A stretch of DNA of 64,000 bases from Aldehydirespirator sp965220345 (GTDB lineage Bacteria; Actinomycetota; Acidimicrobiia; Acidimicrobiales; Aldehydirespiratoraceae), in NCBI GenBank assembly GCA_965220345.1, contig OZ244822.1:1736001-1800000 (forward strand), read 5' to 3'. Shown here piece after piece: positions 41,220-49,614 of the stretch. The notes under the pieces are model-generated. The model had not been told where the DNA came from and did no database searches. It saw only the letters and a program-made list of their open reading frames with translations. The translations under genes were made by a program, and so were the position numbers. Position 1 is the first letter of the stretch. Each line of letters opens with the position of its first letter.

Positions 41220-41648
41220 TCATCCCCCCGTTTCACCGAGACCATCAAAAAGTTCGAGCCAGCTAGCAGCACCACTTTCTTCTGTTATGGCATCTCGTGC
41301 GGCCACTGCTGCTGGAGTAGCCCCAGTCATGGATGCCTGTTCTGATGATCTTGTGCTCTCCGGTCGTGTAGCAAGTTGCATACACTCGGCAGCAATTCTT
41401 TCGGACTCCGCTGCCGAACGGCCTTGTCGTTTAGCGCTTCTACGGTAACGGTTAGCAGATATTACTTTTCCTGAAGCTTCGGCATCTATCGCTCGCTTCA
41501 GCAGCCGCTCCTCTTCAAGACGGCTTCGCTTAGCAGCATAAATACACACCCGATAAATCCAAGAATCCGACGCTTGATGAGTCAATGATTGAGATTTTAT
41601 GAACTTGAGCTTCATGGTGGACTTCGTTATGCGATTGATATCTCGCAA
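41220..41648 (-). CDS. small basic/helical hypothetical protein
   Basis: 142 codons from TTG 41648, or 131 from ATG 41615. The product is helical and charged (AAKRSRLEEERLLKRAIDAE, NRYRRSAKRQGRSAAESERI) with no recognisable motif. The first third is AT-rich compared with the neighbours. The frame could be genuine or a chance opening between two convergent-looking neighbours; codon use is not decisive by eye. Confidence 0.4.
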   Translation of the reverse strand: MRDINRITKSTMKLKFIKSQSLTHQASDSWIYRVCIYAAKRSRLEEERLLKRAIDAEASGKVISANRYRRSAKRQGRSAAESERIAAECMQLATRPESTRSSEQASMTGATPAAVAARDAITEESGAASWLELFDGLGETGG

Positions 41649-41675
41649 CGTGTATAGCGCAAGAATATGAGATTG

Positions 41676-43133
41676 TCAAGCGCCAGTGAGGTGCGAAGAT
41701 ATTGGGGTGGGGTGTTGAGGTTTTATGGTGATGCCGTTTACCCAGACATTGGTGATGTCGTCTGTGGTGGCGAGACGCACCAGTTTCTCGAAGCAGCGAG
41801 CCTCATTATCGATGCCTTCCCAAAGGCGGATCGCACCCCCTGGACGGTCGGTGCATACCGCAATGGCATCAAAACATCTGCCCGGCTTAATCAAACCCAC
41901 AGGTAAGTCCAGTACCGCAGCACCACCATCAGTGGCTAACCAGAACGCTGTCACAGTATCAATACGTGACTGCGCCACACCGCGCTCGGCTGGTTCAAGC
42001 GAAGCATCCACACCGTCTTCAAGCATTCGCGAAACTGTCACAGCATCTTGGCACACGCCCAGCAGCCCAGGTCTGGCACCGCCAGCTATATCACTACCCA
42101 GACCGACACCGACTCCAGCAGCTAAAGCTCGGCGCACCCCGAACACTGCGTTAGCGAAATAAGAGTTCGACATCGGGCAGTGCGCTACGCCTGCTTGATG
42201 CGCTGCCACTAGACCCATGTCGCTGCTGTTGAGATGGTCGCTGTGAGCCAACACTGTGCGGGGTTGCACAAGACCGAAATGATCAAGTGCTGCTGCGTCG
42301 CTGGTTCCGAAACGCTCTTGGGCGTAGCCACAGTGCCAATCCGACTCTGCACAATGAGTTTGAATCCGTGTGCCAGTCACTTCAGCCAACTCAGCGAGCC
42401 CTTCAAGCAGAGCGTCGCTGCAAGCAGGCGTGAACCTGGGCGTAACAATCGGTGCCACCAGCGCCGTAGCGCCACCAGCGGCTCTGGTGCCACCGCCTGC
42501 TCGGCCAGCGTTGGTGACCCTGGCTGACTCAATAGCTGTGATTGCTTCAATGGATGCAGCCGAAGCCGCAACCCCCGCAGAGGCTGTGGCATCGCGATAC
42601 CAATCAGGCGTGCCCGACGGGTGATCCATCGCAACCCGGCCCACAAGCGCCCGCTGCCCATGGTCCACACAAGCCTGAGCTAAAGCGGTGGTGGCTTCGT
42701 TATGAATAGACGAGAAATAAACCGCGGTGGTGGTACCCATAGCCAAAAGCGACGGCACAAGATCATCCCACACAGCCGCCGCGAAATCGCTGTTGGCGTA
42801 GCGTGCTTCCAGCGGAAAGGTGTAATCAAAAAGCCAACGCTCTAACGGCAAGTCCAGTCCCGTTCCGAGTTGAGGCCACTGCGGCGCATGAATATGCAAA
42901 TCCACTAGCCCCGGCATCAAAACTGTGCTGGAATCCAGTTCTACATGCTGCACAGCCGACTCAATGCAGCGTTGAGCGGCTGCGGCACCATCGGCGCGGG
43001 CACGGTCATGCACTGCTGCGATCACACCGATGTCGTCAACCTCAACCACAGCATCGGTTACCTCTAGGTGATCTGGTGTCGGGGTTTGCATCAATTTGCC
43101 AGACACGACCAACAACGCAGTGTCATTGCTCAT
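41676..43133 (-). CDS. guaD: guanine deaminase
   Basis: 485 aa amidohydrolase. Metal ligands: GLVDLHIHAPQWPQLG near residue 78, IQTHCAESDWHCGYAQERFG, VLAHSDHLNSSDMG and GLGSDIAGG. The PQWPQLGTGLDLPLERWLF stretch is typical of guanine deaminases, which turn guanine into xanthine. A low-complexity insert of about 20 residues (NAGRAGGGTRAAGGATALV) interrupts the middle. It follows the threonine aldolase gene on the same strand with a 23-base gap. Confidence 0.9.
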   Translation of the reverse strand: MSNDTALLVVSGKLMQTPTPDHLEVTDAVVEVDDIGVIAAVHDRARADGAAAAQRCIESAVQHVELDSSTVLMPGLVDLHIHAPQWPQLGTGLDLPLERWLFDYTFPLEARYANSDFAAAVWDDLVPSLLAMGTTTAVYFSSIHNEATTALAQACVDHGQRALVGRVAMDHPSGTPDWYRDATASAGVAASAASIEAITAIESARVTNAGRAGGGTRAAGGATALVAPIVTPRFTPACSDALLEGLAELAEVTGTRIQTHCAESDWHCGYAQERFGTSDAAALDHFGLVQPRTVLAHSDHLNSSDMGLVAAHQAGVAHCPMSNSYFANAVFGVRRALAAGVGVGLGSDIAGGARPGLLGVCQDAVTVSRMLEDGVDASLEPAERGVAQSRIDTVTAFWLATDGGAAVLDLPVGLIKPGRCFDAIAVCTDRPGGAIRLWEGIDNEARCFEKLVRLATTDDITNVWVNGITIKPQHPTPISSHLTGA

Positions 43134-43156
43134 TGCGGCTTATTGCTCATCGTGTT

Positions 43157-44176
43157 TCACTGAGTGGCGATCAAGTCAGTGAATGCCGAAACGGCTGTGT
43201 CTATGTCGGTATCGTCAATGTCGAGATGCGTTACCAGTCGGCATCTCAAACCGTGCCATTCGCTGATCACTTTGCGCTCTCGCAGATCATTTTGCGGGTC
43301 ACGCTGTGGATGCAGAGCGTCGTCATCAAGTTGGATGAACACCATGTTGGTGTCACGGGATCCAATAGTTACACCGTCGATTGCTGCTAGCCCCTCAGCT
43401 AGGCGAACAGCTTTAGCGTGATCATCAGCCAAACGTTGGATGTGATTGTCAATCGCATACAAGCCTGCAGCCGCTGTCACCCCAGCCTGACGCAATCCGC
43501 CACCGAGCATCTTGCGCCATTTGTGAGCTTTGTCAATCAGCTCGGCTGAACCCACTAGCAGCGAACCCATCGGTGCGCCTAGACCTTTCGACAAGCACAC
43601 CGACACCGAATCAAAATGCGATGCCACTTCTGCGGGGGCCACTCCGAGAGCTACCGCAGCGTTCCACATGCGAGCACCGTCAAGATGATGCGCCAAACCA
43701 TGCTGTGAAGCGACCTCAGCAGAGGCTCGCATCTGCTCCAAGCTCAGCACTTTGCCGTCGATAGTGTTCTCTAGACACAGTAGTTTGGTGCGCGCGAAGT
43801 GATGATCAAAGCGTTTCACTGCGCGGCAAGCTGCGTCTAGGTCAATCATTCCGTTTTCGCTGGTTGGTACCGGCTGAGGTTGTATTGAGCCAAGCACCGC
43901 GCCTCCGCCAGCTTCGTAGATGTAGCAGTGAGCGTGACTACCGACGATGTATTCGTCGCCACGTTCGCAATGAGACATCAACGCGCAAAGGTTGCTTTGT
44001 GTTCCGCTGGTCACATACAGCGCTGCTTCTTTGCCTAGCAAGTCCGCCACTGTGGACTGCAGCAGGTTGACGGTGGGATCCTCACCGTAGACATCGTCTC
44101 CGACCTCGGCGCAAGCCATAGCCGAACGCATCGCCGCGGTGGGACGGGTAACAGTGTCAGAGCGAAGATCAATCAC
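43157..44176 (-). CDS. ltaE: low-specificity L-threonine aldolase
   Basis: 339 aa PLP enzyme of fold type I. It starts MIDLRSDTVTRPTAAMRSAM, has EDPTVNLLQ, THLDGARMWNAAVALG-like HHLDGARMWNAAVAL, and the PLP lysine in SVCLSKGLGAPMGSLLVG near residue 199. It splits L-threonine or allo-threonine to glycine and acetaldehyde. The start is GTG at 44176, 6 bases after a TAGCCT box on this strand. Confidence 0.93.
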   Translation of the reverse strand: MIDLRSDTVTRPTAAMRSAMACAEVGDDVYGEDPTVNLLQSTVADLLGKEAALYVTSGTQSNLCALMSHCERGDEYIVGSHAHCYIYEAGGGAVLGSIQPQPVPTSENGMIDLDAACRAVKRFDHHFARTKLLCLENTIDGKVLSLEQMRASAEVASQHGLAHHLDGARMWNAAVALGVAPAEVASHFDSVSVCLSKGLGAPMGSLLVGSAELIDKAHKWRKMLGGGLRQAGVTAAAGLYAIDNHIQRLADDHAKAVRLAEGLAAIDGVTIGSRDTNMVFIQLDDDALHPQRDPQNDLRERKVISEWHGLRCRLVTHLDIDDTDIDTAVSAFTDLIATQ

Positions 44177-44182
44177 GCTTTC

Positions 44183-44188
44183 AGGCTA
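44183..44188 (-). promoter_or_regulatory. -10 box (TAGCCT) of the threonine aldolase gene
   Basis: TAGCCT on the minus strand ends 6 bases before GTG 44176, so the transcript is probably leaderless and may continue into guanine deaminase. Confidence 0.5.
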
Positions 44189-44248
44189 CGGTATTCGCAG
44201 ATGTAGCCAAGAGAGTTCCGCATAAGCGGCAGCGGGAAGGACCGACCA

Positions 44249-45334
44249 ATGCCACAAACTGTGCAAGGCGTGATAGCGATGGCTCAAGGTGAGCCTGTCA
44301 CCATCACCGATGTGGTGATACCCGACCCTGGCTTAGGCGAGGCGGTCGTAGCGATACAAGCCTGCGGTGTCTGCCACACAGATCTGCATTACCGCGAGGG
44401 TGGCATCAACAATGAATTCCCGTTCCTTTTAGGGCACGAAGCCGCTGGGGTGGTGGAATCCGTCGGTGCCGGAGTTACTGAAGTCGCGCCCGGTGATTAT
44501 GTGATCCTCAACTGGAGAGCGGTATGCGGTCAATGTCGATCCTGTCAGCGAGGTCGCCCCCAGATTTGTTTCGATACGCACAACGCCTCCCAGAAAATGA
44601 CTTTGACCGACGGCACAGTCCTTTCGCCAGCTCTTGGCATAGGTGCCTTCGCCGAGAAGACTTTGGTGGCTGCAGGTCAATGCACCAAGATCAATCCGTT
44701 GGCTGCGCCCACCTCAGCGGGTTTGCTCGGCTGCGGTGTGATGGCTGGCATCGGTGCGGCTATCAACACTGGAGGCGTGTCCCGAGGCGACAGTGTCGCC
44801 GTTTTCGGTTGCGGGGGAGTGGGTGATGCCGCTATCGCTGGAGCCGCATTGGCGGGCGCTTCGATCATCATCGGTGTGGACATTGACAACCGCAAGCTGC
44901 AATGGGCTGAAACCTTCGGAGCGACCCACACCATTAACTCTGCTGACTGTGATCCGGTGGAATCAATCAAAGCGCTCACTGATGGCAACGGGGTTGATGT
45001 AGCTATTGAAGCGATCGGCTTGCCTGAGACTTACCGACAGGCTTTTGAGTCTCGTGATCTGGCTGGCACGGTGGTGCTAGTCGGGGTGCCACATCCAGAT
45101 ATGACTATCGAACTGCCTTTTATTGAAGTGTTCGGACGGGGCGGTGCTCTCAAATCCAGTTGGTATGGCGATTGTCTGCCGAGCCGTGATTTCCCGATGC
45201 TGATTGATCTCTACCTGCAGGGGAGATTGGATCTTGATGGTTTCGTGTCAGAAACAATCGGCATTGGTGACGTGGAGGAGGCCTTCGCCAAAATGGAGCG
45301 CGGTGAGGTGCTGCGCTCGGTGGTGGTGCTGTGA
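44249..45334 (+). CDS. mscR: S-(hydroxymethyl)mycothiol dehydrogenase
   Basis: 361 aa zinc alcohol dehydrogenase. Catalytic zinc: ACGVCHTDLHYREGG near residue 38 and LLGHEAAGVVE; structural zinc: CGQCRSCQRGRPQIC near residue 93; NAD site: VAVFGCGGVGDAAIAGA. Length and the FDTHNASQKMTLTDG region match the mycothiol-dependent formaldehyde dehydrogenase of actinobacteria, which oxidises the formaldehyde-mycothiol adduct. Its presence implies mycothiol as the low-molecular-weight thiol. Confidence 0.9.
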   Translation: MPQTVQGVIAMAQGEPVTITDVVIPDPGLGEAVVAIQACGVCHTDLHYREGGINNEFPFLLGHEAAGVVESVGAGVTEVAPGDYVILNWRAVCGQCRSCQRGRPQICFDTHNASQKMTLTDGTVLSPALGIGAFAEKTLVAAGQCTKINPLAAPTSAGLLGCGVMAGIGAAINTGGVSRGDSVAVFGCGGVGDAAIAGAALAGASIIIGVDIDNRKLQWAETFGATHTINSADCDPVESIKALTDGNGVDVAIEAIGLPETYRQAFESRDLAGTVVLVGVPHPDMTIELPFIEVFGRGGALKSSWYGDCLPSRDFPMLIDLYLQGRLDLDGFVSETIGIGDVEEAFAKMERGEVLRSVVVL

Positions 45335-45400
45335 TAGAGCAGTTCGCTACCGACAGCGTTTCCGCACTCGACAGCGTTGTATAGACAGAGGTGTATACAG

Positions 45401-46087
45401 GTGCAGCTTGTTGAGGTGCTGGAGCAGCTTGAAGCCGCGGGCACAGCCCAGAATCGCAAGATTTATGCCCGTCATGGGGCTGCCGAGCCGATGTTTGGTG
45501 TCAGCTACGCGGTTCTAAACAAGATCGCCAAAAAGATCAAGACGGATCACATGCTGGCAGAGCAGCTCTGGGATAGCGGCAATCACGACGCTCGGGTGCT
45601 GGCATTACGAGCAGCCGATCCTGCTGTGGTGACCGTATCGCAGGCTTGTCGCTGGCTCGAAGATGTCGACAACTACGTCCTTGCTGAGGCTTTGGGAGGC
45701 TTCTGCGCTCAAACACCTCATGCCCGCACATTGAGCGACTCTTGGCGTGATGTGTCGGCGCAGTGGCCTGCTTCGGTGGGTTGGTTTATTGTGACCTGCA
45801 CTGCTGAAGATCCCGATGTGTGGTCACTGCCCGAACTGCATGATCTGCTCACTCAGATTGAGGCTGAAATCACTGGAAGACCCAACCGGGTGCGCCACGA
45901 AATGAACGGTGCCATGATCGTGATGGCATTGCGTGACGCGGGACTGCGAGATTCTGTGCTGGCTGCTGTTGAACGGATCGGCCCGGTAAAGGTGGATCAC
46001 GGCCAGACAGGCTGCAAAACCCCAGAAGTTGCCAGCTACGTGCAGCGCACTCTGGCGCACCGAGCTAAACGCAACCGCAACCGCTAG
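45401..46087 (+). CDS. AlkD-like DNA alkylation repair protein (HEAT repeats)
   Basis: About 228 aa from GTG 45401, preceded by AGAGG 9 bases upstream. The protein is all helical, with the family-typical FGVSYAVLNKIAKKIKTDH, then AEQLWDSGNHDARVLALRAA and FIVTCTAEDPDVW. AlkD-type enzymes release bulky or alkylated bases without flipping. Catalytic residues (Trp, Asp, Arg) cannot be placed with certainty; VDHGQTGCKTPEV near the end differs from classical AlkD, so a related DNA-repair subfamily is possible. Confidence 0.8.
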   Translation: MQLVEVLEQLEAAGTAQNRKIYARHGAAEPMFGVSYAVLNKIAKKIKTDHMLAEQLWDSGNHDARVLALRAADPAVVTVSQACRWLEDVDNYVLAEALGGFCAQTPHARTLSDSWRDVSAQWPASVGWFIVTCTAEDPDVWSLPELHDLLTQIEAEITGRPNRVRHEMNGAMIVMALRDAGLRDSVLAAVERIGPVKVDHGQTGCKTPEVASYVQRTLAHRAKRNRNR

Positions 46088-46160
46088 AGCTAGAACGCAT
46101 TCACCCGGCAGGCGTTGACGTGCGACATTAGCGGAGTTCGCTGGGGTGACAGGCCCGGGC

Positions 46161-47144
46161 TCAGATGCTGGCTATGTCGAAGCGGGTGGGTGCCGGGAAA
46201 TACCTCGGCGGTCCAGCTTTAGCGGCTCGCAGCAGGCGAATCACCCGGCAGCGATGCCCGGCATAAGGCTCCAGCAACTCAAGCATTGAGTTGTCGTCGC
46301 CACCGTTTATGCCGCTAAGCGCATAAGTCACCATTCTCGGCACATGCAGATCACCGACCGGCACCGCATCCGCGTCGGCACCCGCCACAGCCGTAGCACG
46401 CGCCGCTGTCCAAGGGCCTATACCGCTGAGCCGTTGCAGCCATTGACGAGCTTCGGAACCTGCCACAGTTCCCAGTTTCTCAAGCCGGTCAGCGTGTTTG
46501 GCGGCTATTCGGATTACACGACCACGGCCGCGATCCACTCCAGCGTGATGAAAATCATGATCCGGCAGCCGCAGCGCCACTTCAGGTTTCGGGAACAAAG
46601 GCAACGGAGCACCGCCGGGCACCTCAGCGCCGAACAATTGACCCATCCGAGCTACCGAAGCGCGAGCGTCCGCGCTGACCACACGCTGAAAGATCGCCGC
46701 TGTGGCCGTCGCCTCATACCAGCGTCCAGTGGCGCTCAATCGTGGCACACCCAGTTTGTCGGTTAGGTCACTGATTATCGGATCCAAAGGCCGGAACTCG
46801 CTGGGATCATCGTTGTTGCCTAGCAGAGCAGGCAACTGCTCAATAGCCCATCGGGCACCAGAGCCCCAAGCATCGGCTATGACCTCACCTGATACAGCAC
46901 GGAACGCTAACGCTGCTGATCCGTTTGGTGTTTCGCTGCACCACCAGCCGACACCGTTGCGTCGCTTGCAGGTTTTTACCCACATCAAGGTCAACTCGAA
47001 GTTGATCTTGTAGCGAGGCCTAAACACGGTCGAACAATCTGGGGCTGCCTTCGCGGGTATGCCCCATGTGGCCGCTCTGGCCGCAGCAGAATGTGCGGTT
47101 CGGGTCGGGGCTCTGCCCGAGGTTTCAACCGTGCGACGAGCCAT
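46161..47144 (-). CDS. AlkA-type DNA-3-methyladenine glycosylase
   Basis: Up to 327 aa. The C-terminal helix-hairpin-helix with catalytic Asp is clear: LQRLSGIGPWTAARATAVAG, then ADAVPVGDLHVPRMVTYAL. The N-terminal domain has YKINFELTL and a WWCSETPNG segment. It removes alkylated bases in base-excision repair, next to an AlkD-like gene on the other strand. ATG 47144 directly follows the upstream gene's stop; GTG 47027, just before FRPRYKINF, is an alternative that would drop 39 poorly conserved residues. Confidence 0.85.
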   Translation of the reverse strand: MARRTVETSGRAPTRTAHSAAARAATWGIPAKAAPDCSTVFRPRYKINFELTLMWVKTCKRRNGVGWWCSETPNGSAALAFRAVSGEVIADAWGSGARWAIEQLPALLGNNDDPSEFRPLDPIISDLTDKLGVPRLSATGRWYEATATAAIFQRVVSADARASVARMGQLFGAEVPGGAPLPLFPKPEVALRLPDHDFHHAGVDRGRGRVIRIAAKHADRLEKLGTVAGSEARQWLQRLSGIGPWTAARATAVAGADADAVPVGDLHVPRMVTYALSGINGGDDNSMLELLEPYAGHRCRVIRLLRAAKAGPPRYFPAPTRFDIASI

Positions 47145-47148
47145 CTTC

Positions 47149-47643
47149 TTAGGGCACCGAGTTGGATGTGGCCGCGGTTGTGTCTGTCACCGCATCGCTC
47201 CGGCTCTCTTCAACAGCCGGGGCACCAATGTTGGTGTCTGCGAGTGGGTTCGCGGCCGCCTGCTCAGCCTCAAGAGCCTCAAGAGATTCAAGCAGTTGGC
47301 GATCTGACTCTTCTGTGAACCCGACATCAGCTTTGGCCTGCTCCATAGCCGCACGAGTCAGTTCGCCCATGATTCCGTCCACCGGCCCAGGGTTATAGCC
47401 GAGAAGCAGAAGCACCTCCTGCAAGTCAGCCACTTCGGCTCGCTCCAGCGGCCGGTTTGCTTCTAGGCGAGCCAGCGCGTCTGGGTCGTTCAAATCAATC
47501 AGGTTCTGAGGGGCTCTAGCAACGATGGCACCATCGCCACCGAAGATGGCATCGTCGATTATCGGAACAGCCCACCTCAGCATCCCCCAAAACATCAGCA
47601 GCAACACAATCAGCAGGAAAGTTCCCTGCAGATGGGTTCGCAT
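47149..47643 (-). CDS. membrane-anchored peptidoglycan-binding domain protein
   Basis: 164 aa. One N-terminal membrane segment (FLLIVLLLMFWGMLRWAVPI, residues 9-28) and a peptidoglycan-binding type 1 motif near residues 70-100 (VADLQEVLLLLGYNPGPVDG, then IMGELTRAAMEQ). The C-terminus is Ala/Glu/Thr-rich. It probably sits outside the membrane in contact with the cell wall. Stop and next start are 5 bases apart, so it may be co-transcribed with the glycosylase gene. Confidence 0.75.
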   Translation of the reverse strand: MRTHLQGTFLLIVLLLMFWGMLRWAVPIIDDAIFGGDGAIVARAPQNLIDLNDPDALARLEANRPLERAEVADLQEVLLLLGYNPGPVDGIMGELTRAAMEQAKADVGFTEESDRQLLESLEALEAEQAAANPLADTNIGAPAVEESRSDAVTDTTAATSNSVP

Positions 47644-47686
47644 AACTTGAAGCCTTGATGTCTAACTCTTGTGGCTCACCAGATCG

Positions 47687-47962
47687 TCAGTTGAAAGCAC
47701 TACGGCGCAGACGATCACGGACCTTGACGCATTCGGGGCACACCGGATAACGCGACGGGTCACGGCTCGGAACCCAAACCTTGCCACAAAGCGCCCGTAT
47801 CGGGGTGCCTTCTATGTAAGCCCGGTTGGCATCAGCCTTGCGTGTGTAATGCGCGAAACGGTCATGGTCACCTTCGTCGGTGACCTCGCGCACATCAGGT
47901 TCGGTGATAGTCGCGGTGCCGGTCTCCGGTGTGGTAATCGTCTCAGCGGCGCTGCTGGTCAT
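47687..47962 (-). CDS. DUF3039 domain-containing protein
   Basis: 91 aa. The DUF3039 signature is complete: DHDRFAHYTRKADANRAYIE, GTPIRALCGKVWVPSRDPSR and YPVCPECVKVRDRL, with three cysteines and a histidine that could bind zinc. The family is confined to actinobacteria and has no known function. The 28 residues ahead of the domain are Thr-rich and unconserved. Confidence 0.92.
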   Translation of the reverse strand: MTSSAAETITTPETGTATITEPDVREVTDEGDHDRFAHYTRKADANRAYIEGTPIRALCGKVWVPSRDPSRYPVCPECVKVRDRLRRSAFN

Positions 47963-48050
47963 AATGGCTCTTCACGTTTCGGGTCTGGTTTGGGATGAGC
48001 GTGTCTACGTAGTGTTTAATGGTGACTAATGGTGTTGAGTAGTGTCTAGC

Positions 48051-48062
48051 GGGGGGGGGGGG
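48051..48062 (+). repeat. 12-G homopolymer tract
   Basis: Twelve consecutive G lie 4 bases beyond the 3' end of tRNA-Thr and 88 bases upstream of the DUF3039 start. Just before it, TAGTGTTTAATGGTGACTAA and related TAATGGTG / TAGTGT words repeat. Such a tract is prone to slippage and could alter tRNA 3' processing or spacing. Confidence 0.8.
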
Positions 48063-48066
48063 TTGG

Positions 48067-48140
<74 letters not shown>

Positions 48141-48276
48141 TTGATTGCCGACGGATCGGCGTTTGGGCATTGCTTGAGGCTCTGCCGCCCTTCATGGTAA
48201 CGGCCTAGCTTGAGCTGCTGACCTGACTTGTCCATGAATAAGGGTCGGAGTTCGGGCAAAGGGCTGCAAGACTGGC

Positions 48277-48540
48277 TTGGTGCGGGCCGAAGTAGAAAAG
48301 ATCATCAAAGTGATTCGTCCTGCGATTCAAGCCGACGAGGGTGACATCGCACTCATTGATGTCGACGAATCCACTGGTGTTGTCACAGTTGAGCTTCAAG
48401 GCGCTTGCGTTACCTGTCCGGCATCCACCCAGACCCTCAAAGCTGGCATAGAGCGGATCATGCGTGACCGTGTGCCGGGAGTCACCGAGGTCGTTGAGAT
48501 AAACGCCCTAGGCATGAGCGAGGCTTACGTCACGCTGTAA
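48277..48540 (+). CDS. NifU C-terminal-domain Fe-S scaffold/carrier
   Basis: 87 aa, just the Nfu domain. It has EVEKIIKVIRPAIQADEGD, VVTVELQGACVTCPASTQTL with the Cys-x-x-Cys cluster site (near residue 54), and IERIMRDRVPGVTEV. It receives or delivers Fe-S clusters and complements the SufBCD system. The start is TTG 48277 immediately followed by GTG 48280; either may be used. Confidence 0.93.
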   Translation: MVRAEVEKIIKVIRPAIQADEGDIALIDVDESTGVVTVELQGACVTCPASTQTLKAGIERIMRDRVPGVTEVVEINALGMSEAYVTL

Positions 48541-48598
48541 TGGCCGCATTAATCAGCGCCGCTACGGTGCCCGCCTGTGAGCGAACAATGAGCGAACG

Positions 48599-49507
48599 AT
48601 GAGCAACGCGCCAGAGGTGCTACCCCCACCGCCGCCTGATCGCCGCTGCTACCGCCATCCCGACCGCCGGGGAGGTGTGCTCTGCCAGCGCTGCGAACGG
48701 TTGATCTGTCCGGCTTGTATGCGTCAGGCATCGGTCGGTTTCCATTGCCCAGAGTGTGCAGGCGGAAACGGTCGTTGGTCTTCAGGGGCGTATAGCTCCC
48801 CGTCGACTCAAAGGCATAAACGGCCCTGGATCACCCAGACTTTGCTGGCACTGAACGGTCTGGCGTTCCTTTACTCATTTGTCTTGAACCGCTCAAGCAG
48901 CGGCATCACTCGCATCAACCGTGAACTGCTCAGCGATGGTGGCTTGTTCGCACGGGCCACACTGATTGAAGATTTCCAGTTCAAGGTGATCGGAGTTGAC
49001 GCGGGCGAGTATTACCGGCTGGTCACTTCAGCATTTCTGCATGACGGCATTATCCATTTGGGTCTCAATATGTACATCCTCTGGTTTCTTGGGCAGATAC
49101 TTGAGCCAGGCTTCGGCAAGGCACGCTTCTTGACGCTTTTTACTGTGTCAATGCTTGGTGGTGCATTCGGGGTGCTGCTGCTGACACCGCCGAACGTGCC
49201 CACGGTCGGAGCTTCGGGAGCAGTGTTCGGTTTGATGGGTACCAGCGTGCTAGTGCTGAGAGGTCAATCTGGAAGTATTTGGCGCACCCCGCTGGCACCG
49301 CTTCTAATGATCAACATTGTGATAACTCTGCTAGTCCCGCGTGTTTCGATAGGCGGGCATTTCGGAGGATTAGCTGCGGGCTTGTTGATGGGTTCAGTAA
49401 TCATCTTTATGGAGCGTCGCAGATTGCCCTCTTGGGCTGCCGTGCTGACAGGCGGTGTGTTGTCGGCGTTACTGGTAGCAGGATCGCTAGTAGCAGCAGC
49501 CCAATAG
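48599..49507 (+). CDS. rhomboid-family intramembrane serine protease with zinc-binding N-terminus
   Basis: 302 aa. Residues 15-55 carry a B-box-like zinc motif (CYRHPDRRGGVLCQRCERLI, CPACMRQ, FHCPEC). Six or more membrane segments follow. Rhomboid features: YYRLVTSAFLHDGIIHLGLN, the catalytic Ser in GASGAVFGLMG and the catalytic His in SIGGHFGGLAAGLLMG. It cleaves membrane proteins within the bilayer. The gene sits between the Nfu protein and cysteine desulfurase; GTG 48578 is an alternative start within an 11-base repeat. Confidence 0.93.
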   Translation: MSNAPEVLPPPPPDRRCYRHPDRRGGVLCQRCERLICPACMRQASVGFHCPECAGGNGRWSSGAYSSPSTQRHKRPWITQTLLALNGLAFLYSFVLNRSSSGITRINRELLSDGGLFARATLIEDFQFKVIGVDAGEYYRLVTSAFLHDGIIHLGLNMYILWFLGQILEPGFGKARFLTLFTVSMLGGAFGVLLLTPPNVPTVGASGAVFGLMGTSVLVLRGQSGSIWRTPLAPLLMINIVITLLVPRVSIGGHFGGLAAGLLMGSVIIFMERRRLPSWAAVLTGGVLSALLVAGSLVAAAQ

Positions 49508-49577
49508 CTCCCAACAGCCCAACGTGACCGCAGAACTGTTGGGGTGCCACCGGTGGAGCCGCTGTGCGGGGCGGGGC

Positions 49578-49608
49578 TTGACGTGCGGGGCGGGGTGATC
49601 CGTAGGAT
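49578..49608 (+). promoter_or_regulatory. promoter of the cysteine desulfurase gene (TTGACG - 19 - TAGGAT), leaderless
   Basis: TTGACG at 49578-49583 and TAGGAT at 49603-49608, spaced 19 bases, end 6 bases before GTG 49615. This is the clearest complete -35/-10 pair in the window. Confidence 0.6.
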
Positions 49609-49614
49609 GACATA

